DNA of 64,000 nt, taken from assembly GCF_036245645.1 (NCBI RefSeq), contig NZ_BTPE01000005.1, positions 186,001 to 250,000 of the forward strand, in the 5' to 3' direction. Below, one piece after another: positions 1-7,869 of this stretch; within the stretch, counting starts at the first letter, position 1, and every line of letters starts with the position of its first letter. This DNA comes from Algoriphagus taiwanensis (GTDB taxonomy: Bacteria > Bacteroidota > Bacteroidia > Cytophagales > Cyclobacteriaceae). A model generated the notes under the pieces. That model saw nothing but the letters and a program-made list of their open reading frames with translations. It was not told where the DNA came from and ran no database searches. The position numbers were made by a program, and so were the translations under genes.

Positions 1-2
1 GA

Positions 3-293
3 ATTTTCGATGATTTTGCCCGTCTTTGGTCTTGGTTTAAACACCATCAGTTAGACTTACTTAAGAAATATTTCTCCCTTACTCCAGAGGAATCGAAGGC
101 ATTCTGCACTCATGAAGACAATCCTAATGGTATAGACCAAATTTATACCCTGTCGTTTCATTTAACCTTAGGAAACGAAGCAAAAAAATGGCTAATCAAT
201 GCCATTGAACTATGGAGTGAGGATCATCCAATACCGTTAAGGAATGAAAGATCCGGAAAAATTCAAATCGAGTTGATTTTGAACCTCCTTTAA
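3..293 (+). CDS. C-terminal fragment of an unrecognised protein (partial)
   Basis: An open frame enters from the left edge and runs 96 codons to a TAA at 291-293, so only the C-terminus of a longer gene is visible. The protein is soluble-looking, rich in Leu, Trp and charged residues, with no signal peptide or transmembrane segment in the visible part. I do not recognise a family. It stops just before a 28-bp repeat and a strong terminator hairpin, so it is the last gene of its transcript. Its A+T-rich composition matches the accessory region that follows more than the rest of the window. Confidence 0.55.
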   Translation: MFDDFARLWSWFKHHQLDLLKKYFSLTPEESKAFCTHEDNPNGIDQIYTLSFHLTLGNEAKKWLINAIELWSEDHPIPLRNERSGKIQIELILNLL

Positions 294-313
294 TTGAAAG
301 GAAATCTGATTTC

Positions 314-341
314 GGTTGCAACTATCGTTGATAGGGGGAGC
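314..341 (+). repeat. 28-bp direct repeat, copy 1
   Basis: A 28-nt sequence identical to 4169-4196 in the same orientation. It contains a small hairpin (CTATC gtt GATAG) followed by a G-rich tail (GGGGGAGC). It lies between the truncated gene end and a terminator. The two copies bracket the block with the WYL regulator and the UDG-like gene. They may be element ends, attachment sites, or copies of a dispersed intergenic repeat. Confidence 0.8.
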
Positions 342-347
342 AAAATC

Positions 348-376
348 AAAAAAGAGGTCATTTTGACCTCTTTTTT
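348..376 (+). terminator. Intrinsic terminator, bidirectional in shape
   Basis: Perfect 13-bp stem (arms 348-360 and 364-376) with a TTT loop; the stem itself supplies A-runs and T-runs on both sides. It ends the transcript of the truncated gene at the left edge and could also serve the minus-strand WYL gene, whose stop is at 560. Confidence 0.75.
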
Positions 377-559
377 CGTTTAAAACCACTCCAGTTTCGT
401 TTAAATAAGGTTTTTTGGGTTGCAACTTAATTTTTGAACCACATCTGGAAAAAACCCAAGAATTGATTGGATTTCATAAATTATTGTTTCAATTGAAATC
501 TCTTTCTTCAAAGAAGAACTAGGAATTGAAGATTTTTCGTCAAAACAAGATTGAAGACT

Positions 560-1567
560 TTAAATTGCCTTTACCACATCAGAATATTTCATCAAAAACC
601 GTTTTAAATCATCATCAACTTCCACTTCTATTTTGAACTTCAACTTTCTTTTTTGCGTATCGTCTAAAAGAATCAGCTGACTTTTATGAATCGGATATTC
701 TTTGATATAATCGTAAATCCAAGATCCTTCTATTGTTTCAAGAATAACAGCTTCAGGCTTTAATTCCCCTTTAAGGTTCGATCGAATAATTCCCATAGAG
801 TTCCTGAAATAGTCTGAAGGATTGAAACCTCTAGGCACATCAATTTTCAATTTGACATTCAATGGCACTACTTCTTTAATACCGTCCAATGCCAATAATC
901 TCAGTGGTTTGATATCAAGCTTGATTTTTTGCTGTGATTCATTGACAGGAAATCCTAAAAGATACCAACCTGTGTACCATCCATTATTGTATTCTTTTAC
1001 CATTAATGGTAATAAATCATAGGTATTCCCTTTTTTTCCAAATCGTTCCCTGAAAACTCTTATCGGTGTTTTACGATAAATGGAATTTAAAATAAGGTCT
1101 AAATTCTGTGATCCACTTCGACTACCTATCAGTTCTATGGGGTTCCAGGGTAACGGTTCATGCTCAGATTCTAACTCCAAAGTCAATGCAATACTCCTTA
1201 ATTTATTCACCAAGGACTCATGCTTCCCATCCTCAAATAGATGACGGTTATAACTTAATTTTCTAGCGACTAGATTTAGTTCGGAATTGGTGAGCCTTTG
1301 ATTGATGCTAAAATCTTCTAAAGCATATCGATACTCATCCTTTTTTTTATCGTACAGGAGAATCTGCCCATGCTGATCAAAAAGGGTTGGAAATTCGATT
1401 TCAATCTTGTTTTTGATCTCTTGAATATCCCTATGGAAAGTTCGCTTACCATATCTCACCACATCAAATTTTTCTTCAAGGTAGTTTTTAAAGGAATCAT
1501 ATCGAACCCGAAAGGAAGTTCTTCCAAGGCATTCATCTAAAAGGTATAGCCGTTCAAGGGTATTCAT
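560..1567 (-). CDS. WYL-domain transcriptional regulator
   Basis: Protein of about 335 aa. The N-terminal part has a helix-turn-helix-like stretch with the motif RTFHRDIQEI, and the C-terminal half carries a WYL-type domain (NGWYTGWYLLGF, then KPLRLLALDGI). WYL proteins are ligand-binding regulators that often control anti-phage loci such as BREX. I chose the ATG at 1567, which gives MNTLERLYLL; in-frame alternatives are ATG at 1591 and TTG at 1600. A perfect 13-bp inverted repeat at 1587-1617 overlaps or abuts the start, which suggests autoregulation and control of the divergent genes from 1660. The regulator role is confident; the target is inferred from position. Confidence 0.85.
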   Translation of the reverse strand: MNTLERLYLLDECLGRTSFRVRYDSFKNYLEEKFDVVRYGKRTFHRDIQEIKNKIEIEFPTLFDQHGQILLYDKKKDEYRYALEDFSINQRLTNSELNLVARKLSYNRHLFEDGKHESLVNKLRSIALTLELESEHEPLPWNPIELIGSRSGSQNLDLILNSIYRKTPIRVFRERFGKKGNTYDLLPLMVKEYNNGWYTGWYLLGFPVNESQQKIKLDIKPLRLLALDGIKEVVPLNVKLKIDVPRGFNPSDYFRNSMGIIRSNLKGELKPEAVILETIEGSWIYDYIKEYPIHKSQLILLDDTQKRKLKFKIEVEVDDDLKRFLMKYSDVVKAI

Positions 1568-1586
1568 AATTTTTTCAAATAAATCT

Positions 1587-1617
1587 AACATGATTGCCAA
1601 ATAATGGCAATCATGTT
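1587..1617. promoter_or_regulatory. 13-bp inverted repeat, candidate WYL operator
   Basis: Arms AACATGATTGCCA (1587-1599) and TGGCAATCATGTT (1605-1617) are perfect inverse complements around a 5-nt spacer. The site lies in the divergent gap between the WYL gene (minus) and the membrane protein gene at 1660 (plus), over the upstream start options of the regulator. The symmetry and position fit a dimer-bound operator; binding by this WYL protein is inferred. Confidence 0.6.
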
Positions 1618-1659
1618 AATCAATTTTGGTTTATCAAATTCAAAATAGAAGTCTAATTC

Positions 1660-1968
1660 ATGAAAGAAAATCGAAACAAATCAGGAGTTCCTTCCATTGT
1701 TTGGAGCTTTATCATAGTTTATCTTTTCTATTTGGCCACAGTAAGTTGGGTAAAGATCCTATGGAATCATCAAGATTCAGATGTGTTTTTTGCTAGAGTA
1801 AAATTCCTCATGGGATTATCATTCCTCGCTTCCCTAATCTATATTATTGGAATATACTATTTGGTAGGTCACACGAACGTGGATCCTTTTTACACCCTTA
1901 TTATCACTTTAATTCTTTCCTACCTCGGCTTTGGCTTGATGGCATACCCATTTCTTCAAAATAAATAA
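1660..1968 (+). CDS. Small three-helix membrane protein, unknown
   Basis: Protein of 102 aa with three hydrophobic segments, roughly residues 12-30, 48-68 and 78-98, and short charged connectors. No family recognised. It is divergent from the WYL regulator and lies 3 nt before the next gene at 1972, so the two are probably one transcript controlled from the palindrome at 1587-1617. In defence loci a small membrane protein can be the toxic or membrane-acting part, but nothing in this sequence proves that. Confidence 0.6.
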   Translation: MKENRNKSGVPSIVWSFIIVYLFYLATVSWVKILWNHQDSDVFFARVKFLMGLSFLASLIYIIGIYYLVGHTNVDPFYTLIITLILSYLGFGLMAYPFLQNK

Positions 1969-1971
1969 CCT

Positions 1972-2997
1972 ATGAAAAAATTAGTGGAAAGATCTCTACA
2001 TATTAGCGAGGAAAGCGATTTCAACAATTTTCTACAAAAGAACTATCATTTCAATGAAGATATCCAATGGTTCCATGTGGTCTATTTGGAACTTGATGGA
2101 GAATATCGACTCCTGCATTTAAGGGGAAGTTCCGAAAATGACCTGAGCATACCTGAAATAGACTTTAAATCGAGGCTAGAATTAATAGATAAATTTATTG
2201 AGGAGGAAATCCAATTTCTTTTGGGAACCTATGGACGTTTTGAAAACATATTATCTGAAAACACTGCTGTTCAAAATCAAAAACTCCCTGAAAAAATTTT
2301 GAAAATCATTAAGCCTACTAAAGGATATCTCCTATTCAAAGAACAGGGTATGGAACTCTATTCGGAAATTACAGGAGCGAATTCAGGAGAAGCCTATAAA
2401 TGGGTAGAAAATTGGAATAAAAAAGAACAAATGACTAGACTCCAACACATTCTAAGGAGTGCTGACGGCATTGAGATTGATCTTTTTTCACTTTTTGTAA
2501 AGGAAGAGATGGGCTCTTTTTTTCTCAATAAGCCAATTTCAGAAAGCTTTATACTTCTTAGGGAATTAAATCCTTCTTATCAGGATAAATTCAAAACAGA
2601 AGGGATCTTTCTAGCGCGATTTCATGGAGACTTGGTCGATGAAATAAAGGAAAAAGAATCGATTCAAAGTAAAGCAGAGTTGATTGAAACAAATAATGGA
2701 CTGGTTCGACTGAGACTTAAGGTTGAATTTAAAAAACTTAAAATTCGAGAATCTTGGGAATTTGGTTTGAATTTTCAATTCCAAAACTATCCGTGGGTAG
2801 ACTATGTAGGACTTGAAGTTATTGAACTTGATGAGAGTGATTATTTGATCCAGCTATACCCCTTCCGCTCAGTTTTAAGGCAGGATATATACGATGATTT
2901 TTCCTTAAAAATCAGATTCAAAAACGCTCAAAGATTCACCTTCCTTTCCAATTGCAATCAGAATCATGTATTTGATTTAAAATTCAATTCGATTTAA
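1972..2997 (+). CDS. Unrecognised 341-aa cytoplasmic protein
   Basis: Protein of 341 aa, acidic and mixed alpha/beta in appearance, with no signal peptide, membrane segment or catalytic motif that I recognise. The C-terminal third is beta-rich, with alternating hydrophobic residues (for example WVDYVGLEVIEL and DFSLKIRFKNAQRFTFL), so it could be a sandwich or barrel domain. The start ATG comes 3 nt after the stop of the membrane protein gene, which implies translational linkage. It is followed after 69 nt by the UDG-like gene. Function unknown; context suggests it belongs to the same accessory module. Confidence 0.6.
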   Translation: MKKLVERSLHISEESDFNNFLQKNYHFNEDIQWFHVVYLELDGEYRLLHLRGSSENDLSIPEIDFKSRLELIDKFIEEEIQFLLGTYGRFENILSENTAVQNQKLPEKILKIIKPTKGYLLFKEQGMELYSEITGANSGEAYKWVENWNKKEQMTRLQHILRSADGIEIDLFSLFVKEEMGSFFLNKPISESFILLRELNPSYQDKFKTEGIFLARFHGDLVDEIKEKESIQSKAELIETNNGLVRLRLKVEFKKLKIRESWEFGLNFQFQNYPWVDYVGLEVIELDESDYLIQLYPFRSVLRQDIYDDFSLKIRFKNAQRFTFLSNCNQNHVFDLKFNSI

Positions 2998-3066
2998 ATT
3001 GAATATCACAGCCTTTTATCAAATCAAGTTTGATTTTAATATACTTCAACCTAATAGTTAGTCGTA

Positions 3067-4056
3067 ATGAAAGAATCAATAAAGCATCAATTACCCAACT
3101 CTTTGCCTCCCTACAAGATAAATTTTCTTTTTTTGGGCACATTTAATCCGACAGGTGGAAAAAAAGTGTTGGTACATTATGGACGTTCACGTAATCAAAC
3201 ATGGAAACTCCTAAGCGAAATATTCAATGTTAATTTTGACCCTTCAATCCCTGAGATCCATGAAAAAATGAAAATGATGGGAATTGCGTGCTTAGATTTA
3301 ATCGAGTCTGTCGAAGTTTCACCTGAATTCTCTCATAAAATCACTGGAGAAAGTTACAGCGATTCAAATTTATTTAATCGCCTTGTGAAACGAAATTATA
3401 AGGATATTGATGATTTAAATAAGTTCTTGGACATACACCCTGATATTTGCGTTTTTTCAACTTGGGGAAAAGGCCCTCAAAATCCCGAATGGAGAAAACT
3501 GATTTCTCAAATAAATAAAAAAATCATACCACTTGTTTCCCCTAGCTTAGTTGCCGCAGTACCCAAAGGGAAAAAAAAATTTGAATACATGCTTGAGGAC
3601 TGGAAAGCAAAAATAAATGATTGTAAAAGATTTAATACATCCAATTCTAATTTGAAATCGCAATCAGACAAAAACCCTGCACCAAATTCAGATATGCCAA
3701 ATAAAAACAAAATTCCTCCGTTCCTATTATCTCAATTAAACGAATTATTTAATGATGAGGAAATTCCAACTAATAGGTTTGAAATAAGTACAAACGAACT
3801 TAAAAATGGAAGGATTAACTTCCCGAAAAAACTAATTGATTATGATCTCTTGCCCGACTTTAACACTACTGTCAAAATAATTATAGGTAAAGAAGGTGAT
3901 TCAGCTTTCACTGCCAAGATTATTGATTCGGGAGGTGGAAATGCAAGAATAAATAAATCCAAATTAAAAGATTGGTATGAAGAAGAAAATCTTCAAAATC
4001 AAGAAGTTTTCAATTTGGAAATCGTAAGCAAAACAACTTTTATAATTTACAAATGA
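3067..4056 (+). CDS. UDG-superfamily-like DNA glycosylase with B3-like C-terminal domain
   Basis: Protein of 329 aa with two parts. Residues about 18-165 look like the uracil-DNA glycosylase fold: an early strand ending in FLFLGTFNP (residues 20-28), a middle strand with VFSTWGKG and a late PLVSPS, which fit the positions of glycosylase motifs A and B. A polar Asn/Ser/Lys linker follows (about 190-215). Residues about 225-329 (GRINFPKKL, then KLKDWYEEENL and a final beta strand) resemble B3/EcoRII-N-type DNA-binding domains. UDG enzymes excise damaged or modified bases, and some members act against phages with modified DNA. The glycosylase assignment is moderate; the B3 match is by eye and weaker. 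Confidence 0.6.
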   Translation: MKESIKHQLPNSLPPYKINFLFLGTFNPTGGKKVLVHYGRSRNQTWKLLSEIFNVNFDPSIPEIHEKMKMMGIACLDLIESVEVSPEFSHKITGESYSDSNLFNRLVKRNYKDIDDLNKFLDIHPDICVFSTWGKGPQNPEWRKLISQINKKIIPLVSPSLVAAVPKGKKKFEYMLEDWKAKINDCKRFNTSNSNLKSQSDKNPAPNSDMPNKNKIPPFLLSQLNELFNDEEIPTNRFEISTNELKNGRINFPKKLIDYDLLPDFNTTVKIIIGKEGDSAFTAKIIDSGGGNARINKSKLKDWYEEENLQNQEVFNLEIVSKTTFIIYK

Positions 4057-4168
4057 TCTATGGCTTCTTAGACTTCCTTTTTTTGATAGAAAGTCTAAGA
4101 CATAACTAATGGAATTTATTTAACCAATTGATCATAAATCTCTTTTAACATCAATGTCACTCTTATTT

Positions 4169-4196
4169 GGTTGCAACTATCGTTGATAGGGGGAGC
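4169..4196 (+). repeat. 28-bp direct repeat, copy 2
   Basis: Identical to 314-341 over 28 nt, same orientation. It lies 112 nt past the stop of the UDG-like gene and directly before a hairpin and the GIY-YIG ORF. With copy 1 it encloses about 3.8 kb of accessory sequence. Confidence 0.8.
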
Positions 4197-4199
4197 TGA

Positions 4200-4225
4200 A
4201 GCCTTGCAGAAATGCAGGGCTTTTT
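4200..4225 (+). terminator. Hairpin with T-run, probable terminator
   Basis: Nine-bp stem with one G-T pair (4200-4208 with 4213-4221), a GAAA tetraloop and TTTTT after it. It would end transcription of the accessory operon, yet the GIY-YIG start codon comes only about 14 nt later, so the gene after it needs an internal promoter or read-through. Confidence 0.6.
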
Positions 4226-4238
4226 GCATTTTATGGGT

Positions 4239-4535
4239 ATGGCATTTTTTATATACATCCTTTATTCACCAAGCTCTGATAAGTACTATGTTGGGCATTC
4301 GGAAGATCCAATTAAAAGATTGTCGGAACATAATTTTGGAACACTTCATAAATCCACAACCCCCGGAAGACCTTGGGAACTAAAGGCAATTTTTAAGATT
4401 GAAGGAAATCGTGGGGATGCTTTAAAAATGGAATTATTTATTAAAAAGCAGAAATCAAGAAAACTTATCGAAAAGCTTATTGATCCTCATATTAAGCCTT
4501 CAGGTTTCTTAGCTCAGCTGGTTAGAGTCCTGTAG
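4239..4535 (+). CDS. GIY-YIG endonuclease-family protein
   Basis: Protein of about 98 aa from the ATG at 4239, opening with the GIY-YIG core (FFIYILYS, then KYYVGHSEDPIKRLSEHN) and later the conserved Glu in KMELFIKKQKS. This is the stand-alone UvrC/Slx1-like nuclease family that is scattered through Bacteroidota genomes. Upstream in-frame ATGs at 4212 and 4233 are less likely because they add residues before the family's usual start and 4212 lies inside the hairpin. The last ten codons read through a tRNA-like sequence (translated as LAQLVR), so the natural C-terminus may be shorter. The gene directly follows the second 28-bp repeat. Confidence 0.75.
   Translation: MAFFIYILYSPSSDKYYVGHSEDPIKRLSEHNFGTLHKSTTPGRPWELKAIFKIEGNRGDALKMELFIKKQKSRKLIEKLIDPHIKPSGFLAQLVRVL
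4504..4532 (+). pseudogene. Truncated tRNA-like 5' half
   Basis: The stretch TTAGCTCAGCTGGTTAGAG matches the tRNA position 8-9 plus D-arm consensus, with GCTC/GAGT as D-stem. No anticodon stem or T-arm follows (the next bases are cctgtaggcacgg), so this is a fragment and not a working tRNA. It lies inside the 3' end of the GIY-YIG ORF. Confidence 0.5.
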
Positions 4536-4660
4536 GCACGGAATTGGTTCGTTTTTCATTTCTATAAATTGTACTTTCCACTCTCCCTCACTCGCTTTCC
4601 CACAAAATCCCTATTTTTAATCTTCCCAACCTCCAAGAGTTCCAAAACCCACCTTTTCAA

Positions 4661-5101
4661 ATGAAAAACCCACTTCTATACCTTATCCTATTTACTTTCA
4701 CCTTAATAGCCAGTGAAGCCAGTTTCGCCCAGACCGTCCTCGAAAAAGAAACCATTGCTGACCTCAATAAAACACCCAACTATGCCTTTGGAGTAAGTGA
4801 TGAAGATGGTCTCAAAAGTGCCTTATCGGTATATGACACCTTTATGGCAAATGGAGTCCAAATCGAAAATTTTGAAATTGTGGTGAAAGGTCCGGTTGTC
4901 AAAACAATGGTCAAAGGTTCTGAACTTGAAAAATACTTTGGGAAGTACAAGGGCAAAGTCCGGGTGAGTATTTGCAGTGTAGCCATGAAAAGACAGGGTG
5001 TAAGTAAGGAGCAGCTTTTTTCGGGTTTGGAGGTCGTGGAAACCTACACCATCCGCATGCTTCAGTTGCAGGCTTTGGGGTATAATTCGATCTCGTATTG
5101 A
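4661..5101 (+). CDS. Exported DsrE-family protein
   Basis: Protein of 146 aa with an N-terminal signal peptide (hydrophobic core, cleavage likely after SFA of EASFAQ). The mature part has the DsrE/F fold pattern: an early strand segment with a Leu/Ala-rich helix, then the strand RVSICSVAMKRQG with a Cys at the position where sulfur-relay members place it, and a final strand QALGYNSISY. DsrE-like proteins in the periplasm are linked to sulfur chemistry, but no partner genes (dsr, tus) are nearby. The gene stands alone between the accessory region and the TonB receptor unit. Confidence 0.7.
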   Translation: MKNPLLYLILFTFTLIASEASFAQTVLEKETIADLNKTPNYAFGVSDEDGLKSALSVYDTFMANGVQIENFEIVVKGPVVKTMVKGSELEKYFGKYKGKVRVSICSVAMKRQGVSKEQLFSGLEVVETYTIRMLQLQALGYNSISY

Positions 5102-5311
5102 GGAATTCAAGAATAGAAAAAACAATAGCAATTGTCTCTAGACTGATTTAGGATGGAAAGATCACTTCGTCTGTAAGGGCATAAAATACCTTCACAGGTA
5201 TTTCTAGGCTTTTGATTTCCTTGAGAAGAATAATCCCCATTTCTCTCCCCAATATCCCCCCTCCCCATATTTCCTCTGGAATTACCACGACTTCTTCCTT
5301 TATTTGCCTCC

Positions 5312-5626
5312 ATGAAGGCATTGGCTGTACTAATTTCCTTGCTGACCCTGTTTCTATCCACCCAAACTTGCTGCTTGGGCGAGGAGGAAGCCTGCGAGAA
5401 GACGGTAGAGTATGGGGAAAAATGTCCGGAGGATTCTGAAGAGCACCTTCCCTGCCTGCCCTTTTTCAGCTGTGGGGCATGTGTGGGATTTACGCCTAGC
5501 TATTTCGAAAGCTCCCTATCCTTCTTTCAGGCTCTTGGTTCCCCGATTCAGCTTCCGACCGTAACCCATGAAATCCCCGATTTTTCTCCTCCCGGATTAA
5601 TCAAACCTCCCTCTTTTTTGATTTAG
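5312..5626 (+). CDS. Small cysteine-rich exported protein before a TonB receptor
   Basis: Protein of 104 aa with a signal peptide (MKALAVLISLLTLFLS) and Cys residues at QTCC, EACEK, GEKCPE, PCLPF and SCGACVG, then a Pro-rich tail. It resembles small DUF6660-like proteins found just upstream of metal-type TonB-dependent receptors in Bacteroidota; that family name is tentative. It ends 38 nt before the receptor gene, so both are likely one transcript. The Cys content suggests metal or disulfide chemistry in the periplasm. Confidence 0.6.
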   Translation: MKALAVLISLLTLFLSTQTCCLGEEEACEKTVEYGEKCPEDSEEHLPCLPFFSCGACVGFTPSYFESSLSFFQALGSPIQLPTVTHEIPDFSPPGLIKPPSFLI

Positions 5627-5664
5627 TCTGACCTCTTTTTTTCAAACTATTCTAAATCAAACCC

Positions 5665-7833
5665 ATGACACGAATTATCCTGGCCCTTATGGCCTGGGGC
5701 TTGAGCACCTTGGCTTTTGCCCAAAATACCTATACCGCACAGATTCTGGATGAGGAATCCGGCACCCCTCTGCCTGGGGCTACCCTCTATTTTCCCCAAT
5801 TGCAAAAAGGAGCAAGCGCAGACGCCAAAGGTCTGGCTACCGTGGTGGATATTCCCGACGGTACTTATTCACTCCAAGTTCAGTTTCTCGGCTACGAAAC
5901 CCTCCGCCTAAAAGTGACATTCCCTTTGGCCAGTTCGGAAAGGGCAATTTTCCGCTTGGAGCATGAGCACGAGGAGCTGGAAGTTCTTCTGGTGCAGTCC
6001 AACCGAAGCAGTCGGGTCATTGAGGATGTACCCACCCGGGTGGAGATCATCGCGGGTGAGGAACTCGCAGAAAAGGGCAATATGAAACCCGGAGATATCC
6101 GCATGCTTCTCAATGAAAGTACCGGAATCCAAACTCAACAAACCTCAGCCACGAGCTACAATTCCAGCATTCGAATCCAGGGTTTGGATGGAAAATACAC
6201 CCAACTCTTACGAAATGGTCTTCCCCTGTATTCGGGCTTTTCCTCCGGGCTAAGTCTGATGCAGATTGCCCCGTTGGATCTGGAGCAGGTGGAGGTGATC
6301 AAAGGCTCCTCTTCTACGCTCTATGGGGGTGGGGCCATTGCAGGCTTGGTCAATCTGATCACCAAAAAGCCCACCGAAGAACCCGAGCTTTCCTTTCTGA
6401 TCAATGGAACCTCTGCACTCGGCCTAGATGCCAGCACCTTTTACTCGGCAAAAGGAGAAAAGATAGGAACCACCGTTTTTGCTTCCTACAACAAAGGAAC
6501 CGCCTACGATCCGGCGGATATCGGGCTGACGGCTATTCCAAAATTTGACCGAATCACCATCAATCCCAAGCTTTTTGTGGACTTTACTCCGCGAACCCGG
6601 CTGATCGCAGGGGTCAATTTCATCCAAGAAGACAGGCTGGGAGGCAATGTGGATTTCATCCAAGGAGAAGAAGTGGCCAATCCCTACTATGAAGCCAATG
6701 CCACGGATCGCGTATCCACTGAGCTGACTTTTCAAACCCGTCTGGATGAACAAAATACCCTGACCTTCAAAAACAGCCTGAATTTCTTCAATCGGGAAAT
6801 TGAAATTCCTGACTATGTATTCGAAGGCCGGCAAGTTTCTTCTTTCAGCGAGGTAAACTGGTCGGCTGATGGAGAAAAATCCTCTTGGATTACCGGGCTG
6901 AATCTTTGGACTGATCAGTTTGACCAAAGCCGGGGAAATGCGGAGGACCCGCTGGATTACACCCTCAATACGGTGGGAGCTTTTGTGCAGAATATCTGGA
7001 ATGCGAGTCCGAAGTGGACCTTGGAAAGCGGCTTTAGACTGGACCATCTGAACACGGAGGGCTTCTTTCCTCTGCCCAAAGTCTCTGCGATGTACAAGCC
7101 CAATTCGGCTCTGACCATGAGAATCGGAGGGGGACTGGGCTATAAATCACCCACGGTATTCACCGAAGAGACGGAGCGAATCCAATTTCGCCATGTCGCC
7201 CCCATTGATTTTGGCAGGCTGGTATCCGAGCGATCTGCAGGGGCCAACCTGGACCTCAATTACCGATTAGCGTTGGGGGATGAGCTTTCCTTGGTGGCGA
7301 ATACGCTTTTCTTTTTCACCCAAATCCAAAACCCCTTGATTTTGGAGCAAAATGCAAGAGGGTTTGAGTTTGTACAGCCTGAGGGAAAGTTTGAAACCCG
7401 GGGCATCGAAGTCAATCTGAAGTGGAATTACCGGGACTTTAAGCTCTTCACAGGGTACACTTTTGCAGATGTGATTCAGGATTTGAACGGAGTGAAAAGC
7501 CCCTATCCTCTGGTGGCCCGACATCGGCTAAACAATGTATTGATGTACGAAAAGCATGAGAATTTCTGGATCGGCCTGGAGGCCTATTATTTTTCCCCTC
7601 AGGTCCTCAATGATGGCGAGGAAGGACAATCCTACTGGATTTTGGGCTTGATGTCAGAAAAGGTGCTGAGTGAGCATTTCTCGCTTTTTGTCAACTTCGA
7701 AAACTTCCTGGACACCCGACAAACCCGGTTTGACACCATCTATACAGGAGATATCAGCAATCCGGAATTCCGGGATATCTATGCGCCTGTGGATGGATTT
7801 GTGATCAATGGAGGCGTGAAGTTGAGGTTTTAG
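5665..7833 (+). CDS. TonB-dependent outer-membrane receptor
   Basis: Protein of 722 aa. Signal peptide (cleavage near AFA-QN), then a carboxypeptidase-regulatory-like beta domain (about 22-100), a plug domain (about 115-230, with VEVIKGSSSTLYGGGAIAG) and a 22-strand-type barrel ending in the terminal Phe of GGVKLRF. It has no SusD partner, so it is a siderophore, heme or metal receptor and not a glycan SusC. The preceding Cys-rich gene points to a metal or metal-chelate substrate; the exact substrate cannot be read from sequence. A bidirectional terminator follows. Confidence 0.88.
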   Translation: MTRIILALMAWGLSTLAFAQNTYTAQILDEESGTPLPGATLYFPQLQKGASADAKGLATVVDIPDGTYSLQVQFLGYETLRLKVTFPLASSERAIFRLEHEHEELEVLLVQSNRSSRVIEDVPTRVEIIAGEELAEKGNMKPGDIRMLLNESTGIQTQQTSATSYNSSIRIQGLDGKYTQLLRNGLPLYSGFSSGLSLMQIAPLDLEQVEVIKGSSSTLYGGGAIAGLVNLITKKPTEEPELSFLINGTSALGLDASTFYSAKGEKIGTTVFASYNKGTAYDPADIGLTAIPKFDRITINPKLFVDFTPRTRLIAGVNFIQEDRLGGNVDFIQGEEVANPYYEANATDRVSTELTFQTRLDEQNTLTFKNSLNFFNREIEIPDYVFEGRQVSSFSEVNWSADGEKSSWITGLNLWTDQFDQSRGNAEDPLDYTLNTVGAFVQNIWNASPKWTLESGFRLDHLNTEGFFPLPKVSAMYKPNSALTMRIGGGLGYKSPTVFTEETERIQFRHVAPIDFGRLVSERSAGANLDLNYRLALGDELSLVANTLFFFTQIQNPLILEQNARGFEFVQPEGKFETRGIEVNLKWNYRDFKLFTGYTFADVIQDLNGVKSPYPLVARHRLNNVLMYEKHENFWIGLEAYYFSPQVLNDGEEGQSYWILGLMSEKVLSEHFSLFVNFENFLDTRQTRFDTIYTGDISNPEFRDIYAPVDGFVINGGVKLRF

Positions 7834-7869
7834 GAAAAGCTACGCATCGGCAAAGCCTTTTGAATGATA

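Noticed and set aside
237..425. 62-codon minus-strand frame across the repeat and terminator
   Set aside because: It spans the 28-bp repeat and the hairpin, so it is chance coding.
6424..7047. 207-codon antisense frame opposite the TonB receptor
   Set aside because: Shadow of the receptor's codon pattern, with no family match or start signal.
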